A DNA stretch of 64,000 nucleotides from the NCBI GenBank assembly GCA_034440635.1, contig JAOTON010002234.1, positions 1,155,001-1,219,000 on the forward strand, written 5' to 3'. A program made the translations under genes and the position numbers. The notes under the pieces were generated by a model, which was given only the letters and a program-made list of their open reading frames with translations, ran no database searches and was not told the DNA's origin. Source of the stretch: Lepas anatifera. Lineage: Eukaryota > Arthropoda > Thecostraca > Lepadidae. How positions within the stretch are numbered: position 1 is the stretch's first letter; each line of letters starts with the position of its first letter. Shown piece by piece: positions 37,801 through 49,489 of the stretch.

Positions 37801-40800
37801 TCTGCCCTATACACACATACAGCTGGTCATTGGGGCGAACACGCAGTCTGTCCTGTACACACATACAGCTGGTCATTGGGGCTGAACACCCTGTCTGTCC
37901 TGCAGGGGGAAATAAAAGTTGATTTTTGCCGAGAAACCACGGCGTAAAATTTGGGAGCTCCGGCCATATGCGTAAGTTTTCCATCCCAGAACACATCATT
38001 TAAAGATACGTACAGAGCAAAGTGGCAGCATGGCCCTAAAGCATGCAGAGCCAACCACTCGAAGTTCTCTACGTTTCCCCAAGACTTTTGGGTATAAGGT
38101 AAGCAAAAATCCGTAACGTAAGATGGGACTACTTTGAAATCGTGGGTTCCTTCCAACAGTGTTAGGGTTGATAAAAATGTTATTTGATTCAGGAATGGTT
38201 CCGTGAAAGTGTTACAAATTTGTCAAGGAAAAGAAAAATCTATAAGCAAAGTGTATTTACTTGATCTTTACGAAAATGCGTAAAAATTCCACATGTTTCT
38301 CACGCTGCGTAAATTTTCTAGTATGGCGCACGGCGGAAATCGATAATTGTCTGAAAGCCCACTGCGTAAGAATTCGTGCATTGCCGAAGCATTATTTTCA
38401 CCTGCTGTCCTGTGCAAACATACAGCTGGTCATTGGGGCTGAACACGCAGTCTGTCCTGTACACACACATACAGCTGGTCATCGGGGCCGAACAGGCAGT
38501 CTGTCCTGTACACACATACACCTGGTCATCGGGGCTCCTGCTACTACAGGCCGTGGGAAAGAATATCGGCCGGGCATAAGACCAGGAAAAACAACCACAA
38601 CGCTAAGCACAACCTCATACTTCTAACCCACGTTGTCGAAGAACTGCGATGCCCGCTGATGCACTCACGCCACAGTTTGTAAGTGATTTACTCACGTGGC
38701 AAACCTGTTGAAGAGGCCGCCGACCGTGTGGACAGGCTTGCGGAACTGTCTCAGGTCCCACAGCTTCAGCGTCTCGTCGCCGCCTCGCGTCGCCACGCTG
38801 AGGTTGTCGTACGAGAACACAAGGCTAGATGTCTCTGTGCCCCGCTGGTGACCGTCTCGCACTAGCAACGACGTGTTTACCTGAGAAGAGAGCAATTGAG
38901 AAGTTCAGCCCACAACCAGAGCGGGAATAACAACTAAATTTTGCAGGTTTATTACAATGTTTTCATCGAAGACTCGCCACACAGAGCTGGAGCTTTAGGC
39001 ACGTCAGCTGCTAAGACTATGTGTGCAGGTACACAGATTTTTTCGAAGAAGAAAACAGGGTTTAGCTTCGCAAAACAGAACACAAATTCGAAATAATTAA
39101 CGCAAAAAACTGCAAGCTGCGACCTGACTTAGAAAAAGCATCCAACGTAGTGAGACGCACGTAGTTTTTTCTGTGGTCCCACATCTGCAGAGAGCCGTCA
39201 GTACAGGCGGCTGCCACCAGGCTGCCGTCCCGGCTGTAGGCGCAGGCGCTGGGGTGGGTCTTCAGGCCGCCGGCAGCGCGCGGCTTCACCACGTGCGTCT
39301 GCTTCTTGGCCGCCGACTCTGCCTTCCAGATCCGACAGGTGCTGAGGAGAGGCGAGGCGTCAGACTTAAACACAGAAGGTACCGTCCGACGACAGCGTGG
39401 CCTATCAGCCCGGTGTTTCATCGCACTTTCTGAAGGGGTCAAGGCCTGTCAATCTACAAACACGGGTTTGTGATTGATACGGCTCCTTCGGAAGGAGAAT
39501 TGGGATAGTTACTTGACGGCATAAACAATTCACTGTTGGAAATATCAATTTCTAGGTTGGATCAAATAATTCGTAGAAACACAAAAGAGCGATGCAGAAA
39601 GAAAAAATAGGGAAATGCGATTTCGCAGCCATGATGCATCATCAAACGGAAGTTGACTGGTATCAAAAACTACACGCAGAGAAGAGGTAAATGTCCCAGT
39701 CTGAAATAGCACTGTCGGAAATATCAATTTCTAGGTTGAGGTGAAATCAAATAATTCGTTGAAACACACAAGAACGATGCAGAAAGAAAAAATAGGGAAA
39801 TGCGATTTCGCAGCCATGATGCATCATCCAACATATAATATAGTAGACGGGCATTAAAAAGTACACACAGTGAAGATGTAAATATCCCAGTCTTTTTACT
39901 TCTGACGCGGTGTGGTTTCCATTACGATTCCATGACTACTCCCTTGGGTTGGGTTGGGGGGGGGCGACCTGTGAGCGGCACTGACCCGTCACGGGCGCAG
40001 GTGAGGAACTCCTCCCTGTCGCGCGGTTGGGGCGGGGTTGTGGGTGGGGGGGGGGGTACCCAGACCTGTGATCTGCACTAACCCGTCGCGGGCGCAGGTG
40101 AGGAACTCCTCCCTGTCGCGCGGGTGCCAAGCGCAGCCGGCCACGGCGGCCACGTGGCCGCGCGTCGCCGCCATGTCCACCAGGTACATGTCGCCGCGGG
40201 GCGTCTCTAGCAGCTGGGCGCCGTCGCGGTCCAGCACCTTCAGCTGGGGGCAGGCGGCCACCGCCAGCACCCGGTCCCCCGAGGCCGAGCACTGCACTGC
40301 GCTCACGGCGTGACTGCACAGACAGACAGCCGGTTATACAGCGGCTGGGTGAGGGCGCAGGGATGAATACTTCAGTGTCGTTTGTAAGAAAGGGAGAGGT
40401 TAAAGTCAGAACATGGACGTGACTGTTGTCAACATGATTGAGCCCAATGAAAAAAAACAGTCAATACTTTGTGTCTTTACCTTTTTGTAGGCACTCCAAC
40501 AAGTTTAAACAGCGTAGACGAAATACATCACATAGTTAAGAAACATATCAAACTCCAGGTTATTGCTCTTAAGTTAATATGGACCCAATCAAGACAGGAC
40601 AGTGCAGGAGTTTCAGCTACTGCTACAAGGCCTGCAGACGGGTGTGGCAGCACCATCGCAGAGTGAGTGACTACTGACCAGCACATCCGCAGGGAAGTAC
40701 AGCACATCCGCAGGGAAGTACCACTGACCAGCACACATGCCTCGTATTTAATTTTTTTCGTAGCCGTAGCTCTGGAAATGAAACGTAGCGTAGCTGGGCG

Positions 40801-41456
40801 AATTTTGTGGCGTACTACGCCAAAATTTAGCGTACCGTAGCGTACTACGAAAAACGTTACGTCATATATGTACGAGTACATACCCTCTCGTGATCTCGAG
40901 CGCGGTACTAAGGATTGTTGGTAACGATTTGCTTTAATTCGAAAGTTGAAAAAGAAGTGATAATATTTGAAAAAGTAAGGACCAAACCATTACTTTAAAA
41001 TTACATACTTGAAACAATATCACGAGAAATGGATCAAATCGTTGTCAATAAAGATCGGGACCTTTTGGTGGATAGTGTAAATCACGAACACATTTATGGG
41101 CCTGTAAAAATTAGTAGTTGATTGATTTAATTTTTTTCAATTGGTGACAAGAATTCCCGACCATTGATCACACACATCAGGTCATCAGGTCACACATCGA
41201 GTCAGGTCAAGGTCACTATCTACTATCTAATCTAGCATAGTCAATATGCACATCAATCGACTCGTAGTAGCAATCTCAACGTAATTGTATCAAAATAAAA
41301 GTTATATCGTCATTTCCTGCAAAGTTCTTGAATTAAGTCTGAAAATCTGCTTAAGTAGCCAAGATGACCTCCCAGAGGTCACAGGTAAAACACTGCAACA
41401 GGAACCTGGAAAGGAGCCCAGAATATTATGATTTTGGGTATATGGAGGTTATATAC

Positions 41457-41521
<65 letters not shown>

Positions 41522-44500
41522 CAGTCAAATTTATGCTTTCCCCATGCATTTCCAACAGAGAAGTCATGCCCCGTACCTGACCTTAGGTCATCCATACGAA
41601 AAATCCCGGAATATATGTTGTAATACTCGGTAGGCACATTATGTGGTATTCACTAGTGGAGGTCACTTAACCTGCACTGGTGACTTCACCTGAGATGACC
41701 CAACCATAAAATTTTGGGGAAAGTTGCGGAATTGATCAAGAATAAGGTGTACCAAGAACGGCGGCGCTTCGCGCCGCCTTTTTTTCGTGCCACCGTTAAA
41801 ACCCGAGGGGGTGTTCAAACACCCCCACTGAGACGAGGCTTAAAGTATGAATGAGTGAACAAAATTCAGTACGATATATTTTTACCGTAGCCGTAGCTAA
41901 AATGCCGTAATTCCGTAGTCGATGAAATATAACGTGGCGTAATTCCGTAGCGTAGTTTTGGCCAAAATCGAACCGTAACGTAGTGTAATTCGGTAACGTA
42001 ACGTAGCGTAAGCCATCTCTGCTAGCACATCCGCAGGGAAGCACCAGTGACCAATACATTCGCAGGAAACCCCACCTAAAAAACCCCCCCGAAGGAAAAA
42101 CCACCAACAACCACCCCCCCGGAAAAAAAAAAAAAAAAAAAACCCACCCCGCAGGAAGAACAGCACACCCGCAGGGAAGCACCACTGACCAATACATTCG
42201 CAGGGAAGCGGCACTGAACAGCACACCCGCAGGGAAGCACCACTGACCAGCACGCCCGCAGGGAAGCGCCACTGAAAAGCACGCCCGCAGGGAAGCGCCA
42301 CTGAACAGCACACCCGCAGGGAAGCGCCACTGAACAGCACGCCCGCAGGGAAGTGCCACTGAACAGCACACCCGCAGGGAAGCGGCACTGAACAGCACAC
42401 CCGCAGGGAAGCGGCACTCACCAGTCGAACGGTCGCATCTCGCGGAAGCAGCGTCGGTTGACGTCCATGCCGTTGAAGTCCCAGTACTTGACGGTGAAGT
42501 CCTGGCTGCCGGAGACCAGCCGAGCGCCGGCCGGATCGGCTGCCAGCGCCGTCACCGGCCTGCGACCGTGCTCCAGCACCAGCTCCTGCCCCTGCGGGAT
42601 CCAGCTCTGCGGATCCTGCCGGAACACGCATCATTCGGACCGCAGGTCCCAGGATTCCGCCGGTACACGGATAATTCAGACCACAGGTCCCAGGATTCCG
42701 CCGGTACACGGACAATTCAGACCGCAGGTCCCAGGATTCGGCAGCCAGACACGTACAGCTGAGCACAATGGACAAAGCTCTGCGGACCCTGTCTGCACAA
42801 TCAAAACTATGCTGCTAACGTCTATATGCTCTCGTTTAACTGTATGATGTCCTTCGCTGGAACTGTTAACGACGGGAAACTCAGTCACGAACGGGTCAGA
42901 TAACCTAGATAAAATATCAACAACAAACATAGGACATAAAAACCTTTATAGAAGCCCACACTTCATACAAACCTCTCCGTTGTATCAATATCTTTTTACT
43001 ACGGAGCACCAGCGATGGTTCTTTGGCGTCACAGACCCTCACGTCACAGCACAAGGGAGAAGATATAAAGAAGAGGAGAATTTGAACTGGCATGCACTTG
43101 ACACTTTTCCCCTTTGAGAACCCATTCGATACAAGAGTGCATTACAGTTAAGATTCAGTGGTTTCGACGCTAGGTATTGGCGCCTTTTCAGCTTCTAGGT
43201 CCAAAAACGCTGAATCCTCCGTACCTCATCCTCGTCGTCGCTGGGTTCTTCGTCGTCGTCAGCACTGTCATCGTCTCCGTCACTATCACCGTCGTCAGTC
43301 GCCGCCGGCCGCGGCGCCGGAGGTCCTGCGCAGAGGTGAACGCTATTGGAAACGTTGCACAGGCAACGACGGACACAGGCACAGGCGTGTGTCGGGGTTC
43401 TGTCGTGCATGGGTGTTGAGGTCTTTACTGTCAGAGGCGAGCACGATCCATCCTAGTTAAGACTGGCTCCCATTAAATTGCAGAAAATTTCTCATAACCT
43501 CATAACAGACTGGAATTTGACGACGTTACCATAAGCATCTTAGAAGGAGTAGTACTAATAGGCGCGATAAAGCCAAAACACTGAAGCGTGCTAAGACACA
43601 GATTCGCACACAAAGCTGACGATGCTGATTGTCTTCAATGGTTTCTCACATTGTACAATTTTCTCCTGAACAACCACGATCACTGACGGATCCAGAGGGA
43701 GGGGAGCAAAAAAGGTTTTGCCGTCACCCCTCCCATTTGCCGGTCTTTTTTTTAAAAGAAAGCACCATTTTTCACCACTTAGGACCTCATTGCCCCCAAA
43801 CAAAAACGGAGTAAATACACCACTAGCCACAAGCGCATTCCTGGAGAGACGGCTCATAACGATCCAGTATACACAATTTGAGGGAGTTCAGCGTCTAGTT
43901 GGGAGCACTGAACAGGGCATACTAACGTGGCCTACCGCACATCTCATAGATCACACGTTATACACGCTAGTCTGTAACGTTAACAATGTGCTGAACATTG
44001 AAGACATTGCTGATGCAATGAACGGTTGTATACCATCAAAGGTCGCTATCACCGCTCACCCAGTACGACGGAGATTGAGAGCCGTGAAATAAGAACTTTA
44101 CCAGACTAACTCTCGGGGAAAAAACACAATAAAACGGCAAGTATGCTTCCTGGCTTTTCCGATAAATGCCACGTGATCTACCGATATAATCTTACCAACA
44201 TTGCACGCCTGTGTCTTATCCCGAAGCGAGGCCTTACCAATGAGATCGGCGTCGTCCTCGCCAGCGCCTTCAGCGGCGGTGGAGTCGCTTCTACCGGCCT
44301 TCTCGGCAGTACTAGCCAGCGAGAGCTCCGTCAGCTTCTCTGCAGAGATGAGGCACACGTTCTCAGCACATTAAAATGGCTGCCTCGATGAGGGTGGGTA
44401 TAAAATGTGATGTAGAAGATTTTTAATCGCGTGGAGAATTCAAGCACCTGACCTATACAGCTTTCTTCATCCACAAACTTGAATAAACATCTTATAATTA

Positions 44501-44984
44501 CCAAGTTGTATTTGATACACAAAGCAGTTTTGCTGAGAAAATTGGAACAGGCACATCCACATGATGTTTGATGACACTATGACCATTCGTGGACTCACCC
44601 TACCTACACAAATACATCGATTGTCGCGGCGCAATCAATAATAGCACAGTTACATGGGACGATACACTTACCGATGCCATCCTTATTCCTCTCTACAGCT
44701 GTCTGCAGTGAGCTTTTCAACACAGAATCCAGATCGAATTTCTTGGCTTTCTTTCCCCCAAAGCTTCCAAACCCCATCACTCTGGCCATTTCATCATCCT
44801 CATTTAGCTCTTTTGCCTCTTCTGACGCCGCTGGCGGCGCATCCGACGACTTGGACGTCTCTGGCTTTTTACCAAATGACCCGAAACCAGCGAAGGCGGT
44901 GTCTGTCTCATTTCCCGACTCAAATTGTGGATTAGACGTTTTGGGTTGTCCAAATGATATTTTTCCAAATGAGATTTTCTTCAT
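34820..44984 (-). CDS. WDR70: WD repeat-containing protein 70 homologue
   Basis: Nuclear WD40 beta-propeller protein; human WDR70 is linked to the DNA-damage response and histone H2B ubiquitylation. Twelve coding exons (high to low): 44672-44984, 44238-44339, 43225-43325, 42422-42615, 40083-40313, 39161-39341, 38696-38880, 37108-37246, 36023-36169, 35584-35734, 35206-35374, 34820-34889. They sum to 1983 nt (660 aa; human about 654), with every phase matching. Family signatures: MGFGSFGGKKAKKFDLDSVL near the N-terminus, an acidic linker (exon 3), VKYWDFNGMD, LKVLDRDG, SRDGSLVAAACTDGSLQMWD, RGGDETLKLWDLRQFRKPVH, DCVFSPNDQLVVTGTS, WHPRINQIVVGCGDG, ITPHALPMFREPR, EAAENPYWVTPAYAKTQPK. The exon 10 acceptor was chosen at 35734 because it preserves the family spacing from KAKQ to ITPHALP. 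A splice acceptor just 5' of the ATG (44991) implies an upstream non-coding exon. Introns 3, 4, 5 and 7 carry arrays built on the adjoining splice sites. Confidence 0.96.
37230..37902 (-). repeat. Minisatellite copied from the WDR70 exon 8 acceptor
   Basis: About fourteen units of 45-46 bp. On the minus strand each is gtatgtgtgtacag|gacaga ctgcgtgttcagccccgatg accagct. The exon-proximal unit is the authentic acceptor at 37246. Each unit therefore carries a 3' splice site plus about 30 nt of exon 8. Three more units lie at 38405-38535, separated by an inserted element. Confidence 0.93.
37903..38404. mobile_element. hAT-like MITE inserted in the WDR70 minisatellite
   Basis: A 502-bp non-repeat block splits the array. 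It begins caggggga aataaaag and ends attattttcacctg, imperfect inverted ends (about 11 of the first 13 bases match). It is bounded by ctgtcctg on both sides (37895-37902 and 38405-38412), an exact 8-bp direct repeat as made by hAT transposases. The unit itself contains ctgtcctg, so the duplication fits insertion into that site. No coding capacity. Confidence 0.75.
38405..38535 (-). repeat. Distal block of the WDR70 exon 8 acceptor minisatellite
   Basis: Three further units of the 46-bp repeat beyond the inserted element. They show acacacacat and other small length changes relative to the main block at 37230-37902. Confidence 0.88.
39533..39895. repeat. Tandem duplication of about 183 bp in a WDR70 intron
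   Basis: Two head-to-tail copies (about 39533-39712 and 39713-39895), each with gaaatatcaatttctaggtt, aataattcgt(a/t)gaaacaca and gaaatgcgatttcgcagcca then tgatgcatcatc. Copies differ by a few substitutions and short indels. Non-coding. Confidence 0.85.
39986..40083 (-). repeat. Duplicated donor end of WDR70 exon 5
   Basis: The last ~36 nt of exon 5 plus its donor (authentic end 40083, gacgg|gttagt) is repeated 97 bp downstream (gacgg|gtcagt at 39986). Use of the distal copy would add 97 nt, shift the frame and meet a TGA, so the proximal donor is the productive one although gttagt is the weaker sequence. Confidence 0.85.
40676..40731 (-). repeat. Outer fragment of the WDR70 exon 4 donor minisatellite
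   Basis: Two units of the cagcacatccgcagggaag repeat, separated from the main array (42022-42421) by a transposon-like insertion. Confidence 0.8.
40732..42020. mobile_element. Transposon-like insertion in the WDR70 exon 4 donor array
   Basis: A 1.3-kb block with minisatellite units on both sides. Both ends are rich in the motif cgtagcgta (40758-40860 and 41885-42012) in inverted arrangement. The interior (41535-41830) matches 59730-60060 in reverse complement, including gtacctgaccttaggtcat and a hairpin ggcggcgcttcgcgccgcc, so a second element family is nested or shared. No transposase frame. Ends are approximate. Confidence 0.65.
41464..41517. repeat. (AT)n microsatellite
   Basis: Uninterrupted TA dinucleotide run of about 53 bp inside the inserted element in WDR70 intron 4. 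Confidence 0.97.
42022..42421 (-). repeat. Minisatellite downstream of the WDR70 exon 4 donor
   Basis: Units of about 31 bp (minus strand: gtgagtgccgcttccctgcg ggtgtgctgtt, with cagtgccgcttccctgcgg in later copies) starting exactly at the donor of exon 4 (exon end 42422). The intron start is thus the first unit. Between 42061 and 42160 the array is interrupted by C- and A-runs, including 20 consecutive A at 42123-42142, which look like either decay or poor base calling. Confidence 0.88.
42616..42745 (-). repeat. Three-unit repeat at the WDR70 exon 4 acceptor
   Basis: Three units of about 41 bp (plus strand: caggtcccaggattc cgccggtacacgga) abut the acceptor of exon 4 (exon high end 42615). 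On the minus strand the unit ccggcggaatcctgggacc resembles the acceptor ccggcag|gatccgcagagc, so it may derive from it, but the match is loose. Confidence 0.7.
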
Positions 44985-45234
44985 GATGAGCCTGGGAAAA
45001 TGGCAAAATTGATCAGGTTATGTCCCAACTTCTCTGTAAAGGATGACAGGGCTATGACCGCACTATCAATGGGTAATCTGTACTTAACCTTACGATATCA
45101 ACAATAATTTACAATACTATTGAGAGTGTTTACCGATTTATTGAGCCCCGCACTCCGAGTTCATCTGGCTAAGGGGGATCCTTAAAGCTTGGAACAATCT
45201 CCAAAGTATGGCAGCGCGTCCAACGAAACACACA

Positions 45235-45378
45235 CGGCCATCCAGAACAGTCTGCACCACTGCACGGCCATCTGGAACAGTCTGCATCACTGCGCGGTCA
45301 TCTGGAACAGTCTGCATCACTGCGCGGTCATCTGGAACAGTCTGCATCACTGCGCAGTCATCTGGAACAGTCTGCACC
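45235..45378. repeat. 30-bp minisatellite upstream of WDR70 exon 1
   Basis: Five units of catctggaacagtctgcatc actgcgcggt with one or two changes each. They lie about 250 bp 5' of the first coding exon of WDR70, where a non-coding exon is expected (acceptor at 44991). On the minus strand each unit contains cgcgcag and gatgcag acceptor-like ends. No exon could be tied to them. Confidence 0.85.
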
Positions 45379-47446
45379 AGTCCTCACCACCGGCCACCTT
45401 AGTCCGCACCAGAGCCCGCCGGACAAAACCCCTCTCTGAACTTCCAAAAAGATACCCTCAAATTGATTCTTTCATTCGGCAATCAAATGTTCACGCGAGC
45501 ATACCTTCAACCCCACACTCAAACCACAAACACGAACAACAACCACCGCTCGACCACCACCACCAAAGCGAAATATAATTCTAACGCATACACACTCATT
45601 GGTTTCTAGCGCTTGCGGTGCGAGCTCTCAGTTTAGCTACTAATGTTAATTTCACTCCCGTTCTTGCAGAATCGACACAGGAAAAATGGTTCCTCGGGTT
45701 GATAAACTGCATGGATAAGACGTACATGGAAAATAAGCATCTAAAAGCTAGTTTTCTTCTATCTATACAACATATTTGTACTACACTCAGCAAGGACAAA
45801 GTGACTTCAGCCCCTCTGGCTGAAGCCCATGCAATCATGTCGCCCTAGGCGCAGACGCTTAAATAACGCCGGCGCCGACGGTATGGCTCAAAGCACACCT
45901 AAGCCAAAATACTAGGGCGGACAATGCCGACACAGGAGTGAAGACAACAGAGCGGTAAATTCGCAGAATACCACCACACTAAGCAAAGCCCACTCAATAA
46001 CACACAAAACGGTAGGATAATCTAAAACACCTAATCCAAACAGCCTCATGAACACCATTAGCAAAACTCACAAAGATGACCGTAGGTACGCATCGAATAG
46101 TGCACAGCGTCGCGCAGGATCAGCAGACGCGACAAACGACGACAATGCACCTGTGGAGCCTTTTGCCGACGCCTAGACGCCGCCGACACCGCGCCTCGAC
46201 ACGTTTTTATTTCATGACATATACGGCCTTTACTTTTTGCAAACGTGCCAGCCATACCCAAAACAAAACCACGGATATGAGTATCTCTTTGAACCCATTT
46301 TGAGTGAATTAAGAAATATGTCCCGTGGAATGACATCCAGCTTTATTTGAAAGATGCAACAGTGTCTTACTACACTCACCACACGCATCCCCCACCCTCC
46401 ATCGATTGTCAACACCTCTGCAGGCAATGAGTCTCTCAATACGCCGAGTTACCATCACCGTCATAAGCACGCCTCTTGCAACGTGCGGAGTGGACTTCAG
46501 ATAACAGATAGCTGAAACGCAACTAATCACGGGCGGGAGCGCTACCCGGCCACGGCGACGAACGCGGACGGAGACGGGAGCGACGGAGGACACGAGCAGA
46601 CAGAGCGGTGGGGACCTCCAGCATCAGTCGACGGACCCAGCGGCCGGCGCCAACGGGACACGGCCGACGAACACGGCAGAGATCACGACCGCACTCGAGC
46701 GCACCCAGCACGACACCAGCGCCCCGAGAGGCGACACCCACGCCCCAGCGGCTGCAGCCAACCGGAATCACGGGGATCTGGGTGAATTATGGGAGAATGC
46801 CGGGAAGGTGGCAAGAAGCGCATTGGCCTGGATTTGAGCCAATCGCTGTTAGTAAGAGAGAGGCGTTCATCTGGCCTCTTTATCATTATCATTGTCCAGC
46901 GCATTGCAACGAGGCAATAACACCTAGTACAAGAGATACAATAAATAACAAAAAAAGCACAGGACAACAATAATCACACACAGGCAGACAGATTTTCTGC
47001 AAATTGAGCCAGTTCAGGGATAACATAGCGTGTAAGTCAAGAGCGGTGAATTGAAGCCATCATAAAGCAGTATTCCAGCATTATGTGAGAATAAGAATCG
47101 GAGGCATGTGACAATATGTGAATGAGAATCCATAATGGGACAAAGAGAATTAAGCGCGTAGTATCAAAACTAACATACAGGTGGGATGTGCACTTCCGAT
47201 TCCAATTTCCGTGATAAAATATCATATAATATTCGCTTGAGATATTCTGGGTTTCACCCAAGGGTGGCTGAACATCCACGGAGATTCGACAACAGATCAT
47301 TCGGATTACTGCGTGCAAAAATGAAGAAAACATATGCAGGGATAATGGTGCAACAGCATAAACACCACCAACAGTTCTGCTAATGTCAGCTCAAACAGAT
47401 TCAAATCTATCCAAGGGCGATTTTGCGTTGAGCTAATGGAACCACT

Positions 47447-47959
47447 TTAAAATCGCATTGCAGATATTTTAAATTTAACGCTGTACAGCTCGTTCTCGGC
47501 GGCCCTCCAGCTCGATCTCGGTGTCCCGCCGCCGGCGCAGCCCCGCAGCCAGCTCCACCAGTTCAGTCCGCCGCGCCGCGTCAGCTCCACCTCCTCCGGA
47601 TCTTGTTCCGCAGGTCGGACCGCAGCCGCCGCTCCCGACAACTGCGGCTGCTTCTCCAGCGGCTGACGCACCCGCTCCAACCGCTTCTCCTTGAAGTTAA
47701 CTTCATTGAATGCTATCTTCATTGGAGGCGGCCTCCTCAGCCTTGGCCTCGGCGTCGACTCAATGGCGTTAGCAGCCACCCGACGTGTCATCTTGGCAGC
47801 GTCAGTCTGCAGCCGGCGCAGCTCGACGGAGCATCTCTCCAACTGCCACTGCACCTCAGCCCTCTCCGACAGCAGAGCCCCCAGTCGCGCCGCGTCCCCA
47901 GGCACGCCGCAGTCGCCTCCAAGGTGGTGGAGGACTACAACTACCTGTGAAATCAGCAT
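47447..47959 (-). pseudogene. Possible coiled-coil exon or remnant
   Basis: An open minus-strand frame with heptad-like, charged sequence: LLSERAEVQWQLERCSVELR, RLQTDAAKMTRR, then FNEVNFKEKRLERVRQPLEK. After about 47620 a better coiled-coil reading (TELVELAAGLRRRRDTEIEL) continues in another frame, so the region looks frameshifted. I recognise no family and no partner exons. It may be a decayed gene, an exon of an unidentified gene, or chance in GC-rich DNA. Confidence 0.3.
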
Positions 47960-48004
47960 GCCTCACACCAGCGCACCAACTGGTCCTGCAACACAATTTA
48001 TTAA

Positions 48005-48008
<4 letters not shown>

Positions 48009-48091
<83 letters not shown>

Positions 48092-48272
48092 CAGAGGCAG
48101 AGGCAGAGGCAGAGGCAGAGGCAGAGACAGAGACAGAGACAGAGGCAGAGGCAGAGGCAGAGGCAGAGGCAGAGGCAGAGGCAGAGGCAGAGGCAGAGGC
48201 AGAGGTAGAGGCAGAGGCAGAGACAGAGGCAGAGACAGAGACAGAGACAGAGACAGAGACAGAGACAGAGAC

Positions 48273-48329
<57 letters not shown>

Positions 48330-48331
48330 GG
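48009..48331. repeat. Compound (AG)n / (GAGGCA)n microsatellite
   Basis: About 75 bp of AG, then hexamer variants (agaggc, agagac) for about 190 bp, then AG again. Long ORFs on both strands (alternating Arg-Glu, Ala-Glu or Ser-Leu) are artefacts of the repeat. Confidence 0.98.
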
Positions 48332-49489
48332 GTCTCTGAGTGATGAGTGTGGTGAAGTCACCCATAAGACAGTGAGGCTATCAAAGAGCCTGTGTGTGAC
48401 TCACATCAACATTTTTGTTCACCCCTTGATGTAGGAATAGGTGCAAATCATTAAAGTCAGTTCACAGCTCTAACTCTCTTGGAGTTTTATGGGACATTCA
48501 ATTTTGGTGCTGCTGCCTATATTTTCATGCCCTTTTTTAAACCTAATTTGATAATTTCTTCACAAAGCAAGAAATTGGACAGACACTTTGGATGCCTTAA
48601 TGTTGAAAAAAGCATTATTACCTATAAATAGATAGATGGAACCAGACAGAGTAGTACACATTGACATGAAATGATGCCTGCAGGGAGACCAACCAAAGGT
48701 GATCAAAATCGGTGAGCGTTTTTTACCAAGGAAGGACGAAACAAATAGTTTTACATGATTTCATTAATACAAACCTAGTGTCATCTTACTTAGGTAGGTA
48801 GTTACCATTCATGTGTCTAAGAGATGCCCAAGCAAAAAAATGCCCCATTAGGACAGTATGTGAACTGCCCAAAAGAACATGGAGGAGCCTGCCACATTCT
48901 GCAGACTTAGGCATATCTAAGTATCATTGCTCTAATGTTCTAAAACGAATAAAATACTAGGACAGTTGGAAAGGTAAGGTTATCAAGCGACAGCAAAACA
49001 TACGTCTCACCTCCAACACCTTGCCTTGCTCCTCTTATTGCCGTTTTGCCTGTCCCTAACACGTCTTCCCCTTGGTTTGATAACATACACGTATATTCAC
49101 ACTACGGGGCGATACATGATCCATACAGTGATTTAAAAGAACAAGAAAACAAGCCCTGGCCGTGGTGGGCAAAGATAAACTACACACGGAGGCGCTGGGC
49201 CCCGAACCCGTGACCGCCGACGGCGCGAGCGCTCTAAATTACGCCCAGACGGGCACGGGCTCGAGCCCAGCAGACGCCCACCTGCCGGGCGAGTGGACAA
49301 ATACATCAGAATGATAATGAGCGGTACAAGATCGGTACAAGCAACTCACAGCTAAGGCGTGAGCGACACCAATAAAATACGGAGGCGGTCTCACACCGCG
49401 CAGACACCGCCCAGCATCAGCAACGTAGACCCGGCGAATCCACCACACCGCCCCGGCGAAACGCACAACGCTCTGTCCACCCGGGCAGC

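Noticed and set aside
37453..37999. Cys-rich minus-strand frames
   Set aside because: Repeats of the exon 8 acceptor unit in shifting frames.
41796..42775. 200-292-aa minus-strand frames rich in Cys/Leu
   Set aside because: They read through the WDR70 exon 4 donor array, exon 4 and flanking introns; only the exon part is coding.
47856..48434. Long frames over the AG tract (up to 247 aa)
   Set aside because: Low-complexity artefacts of the microsatellite.
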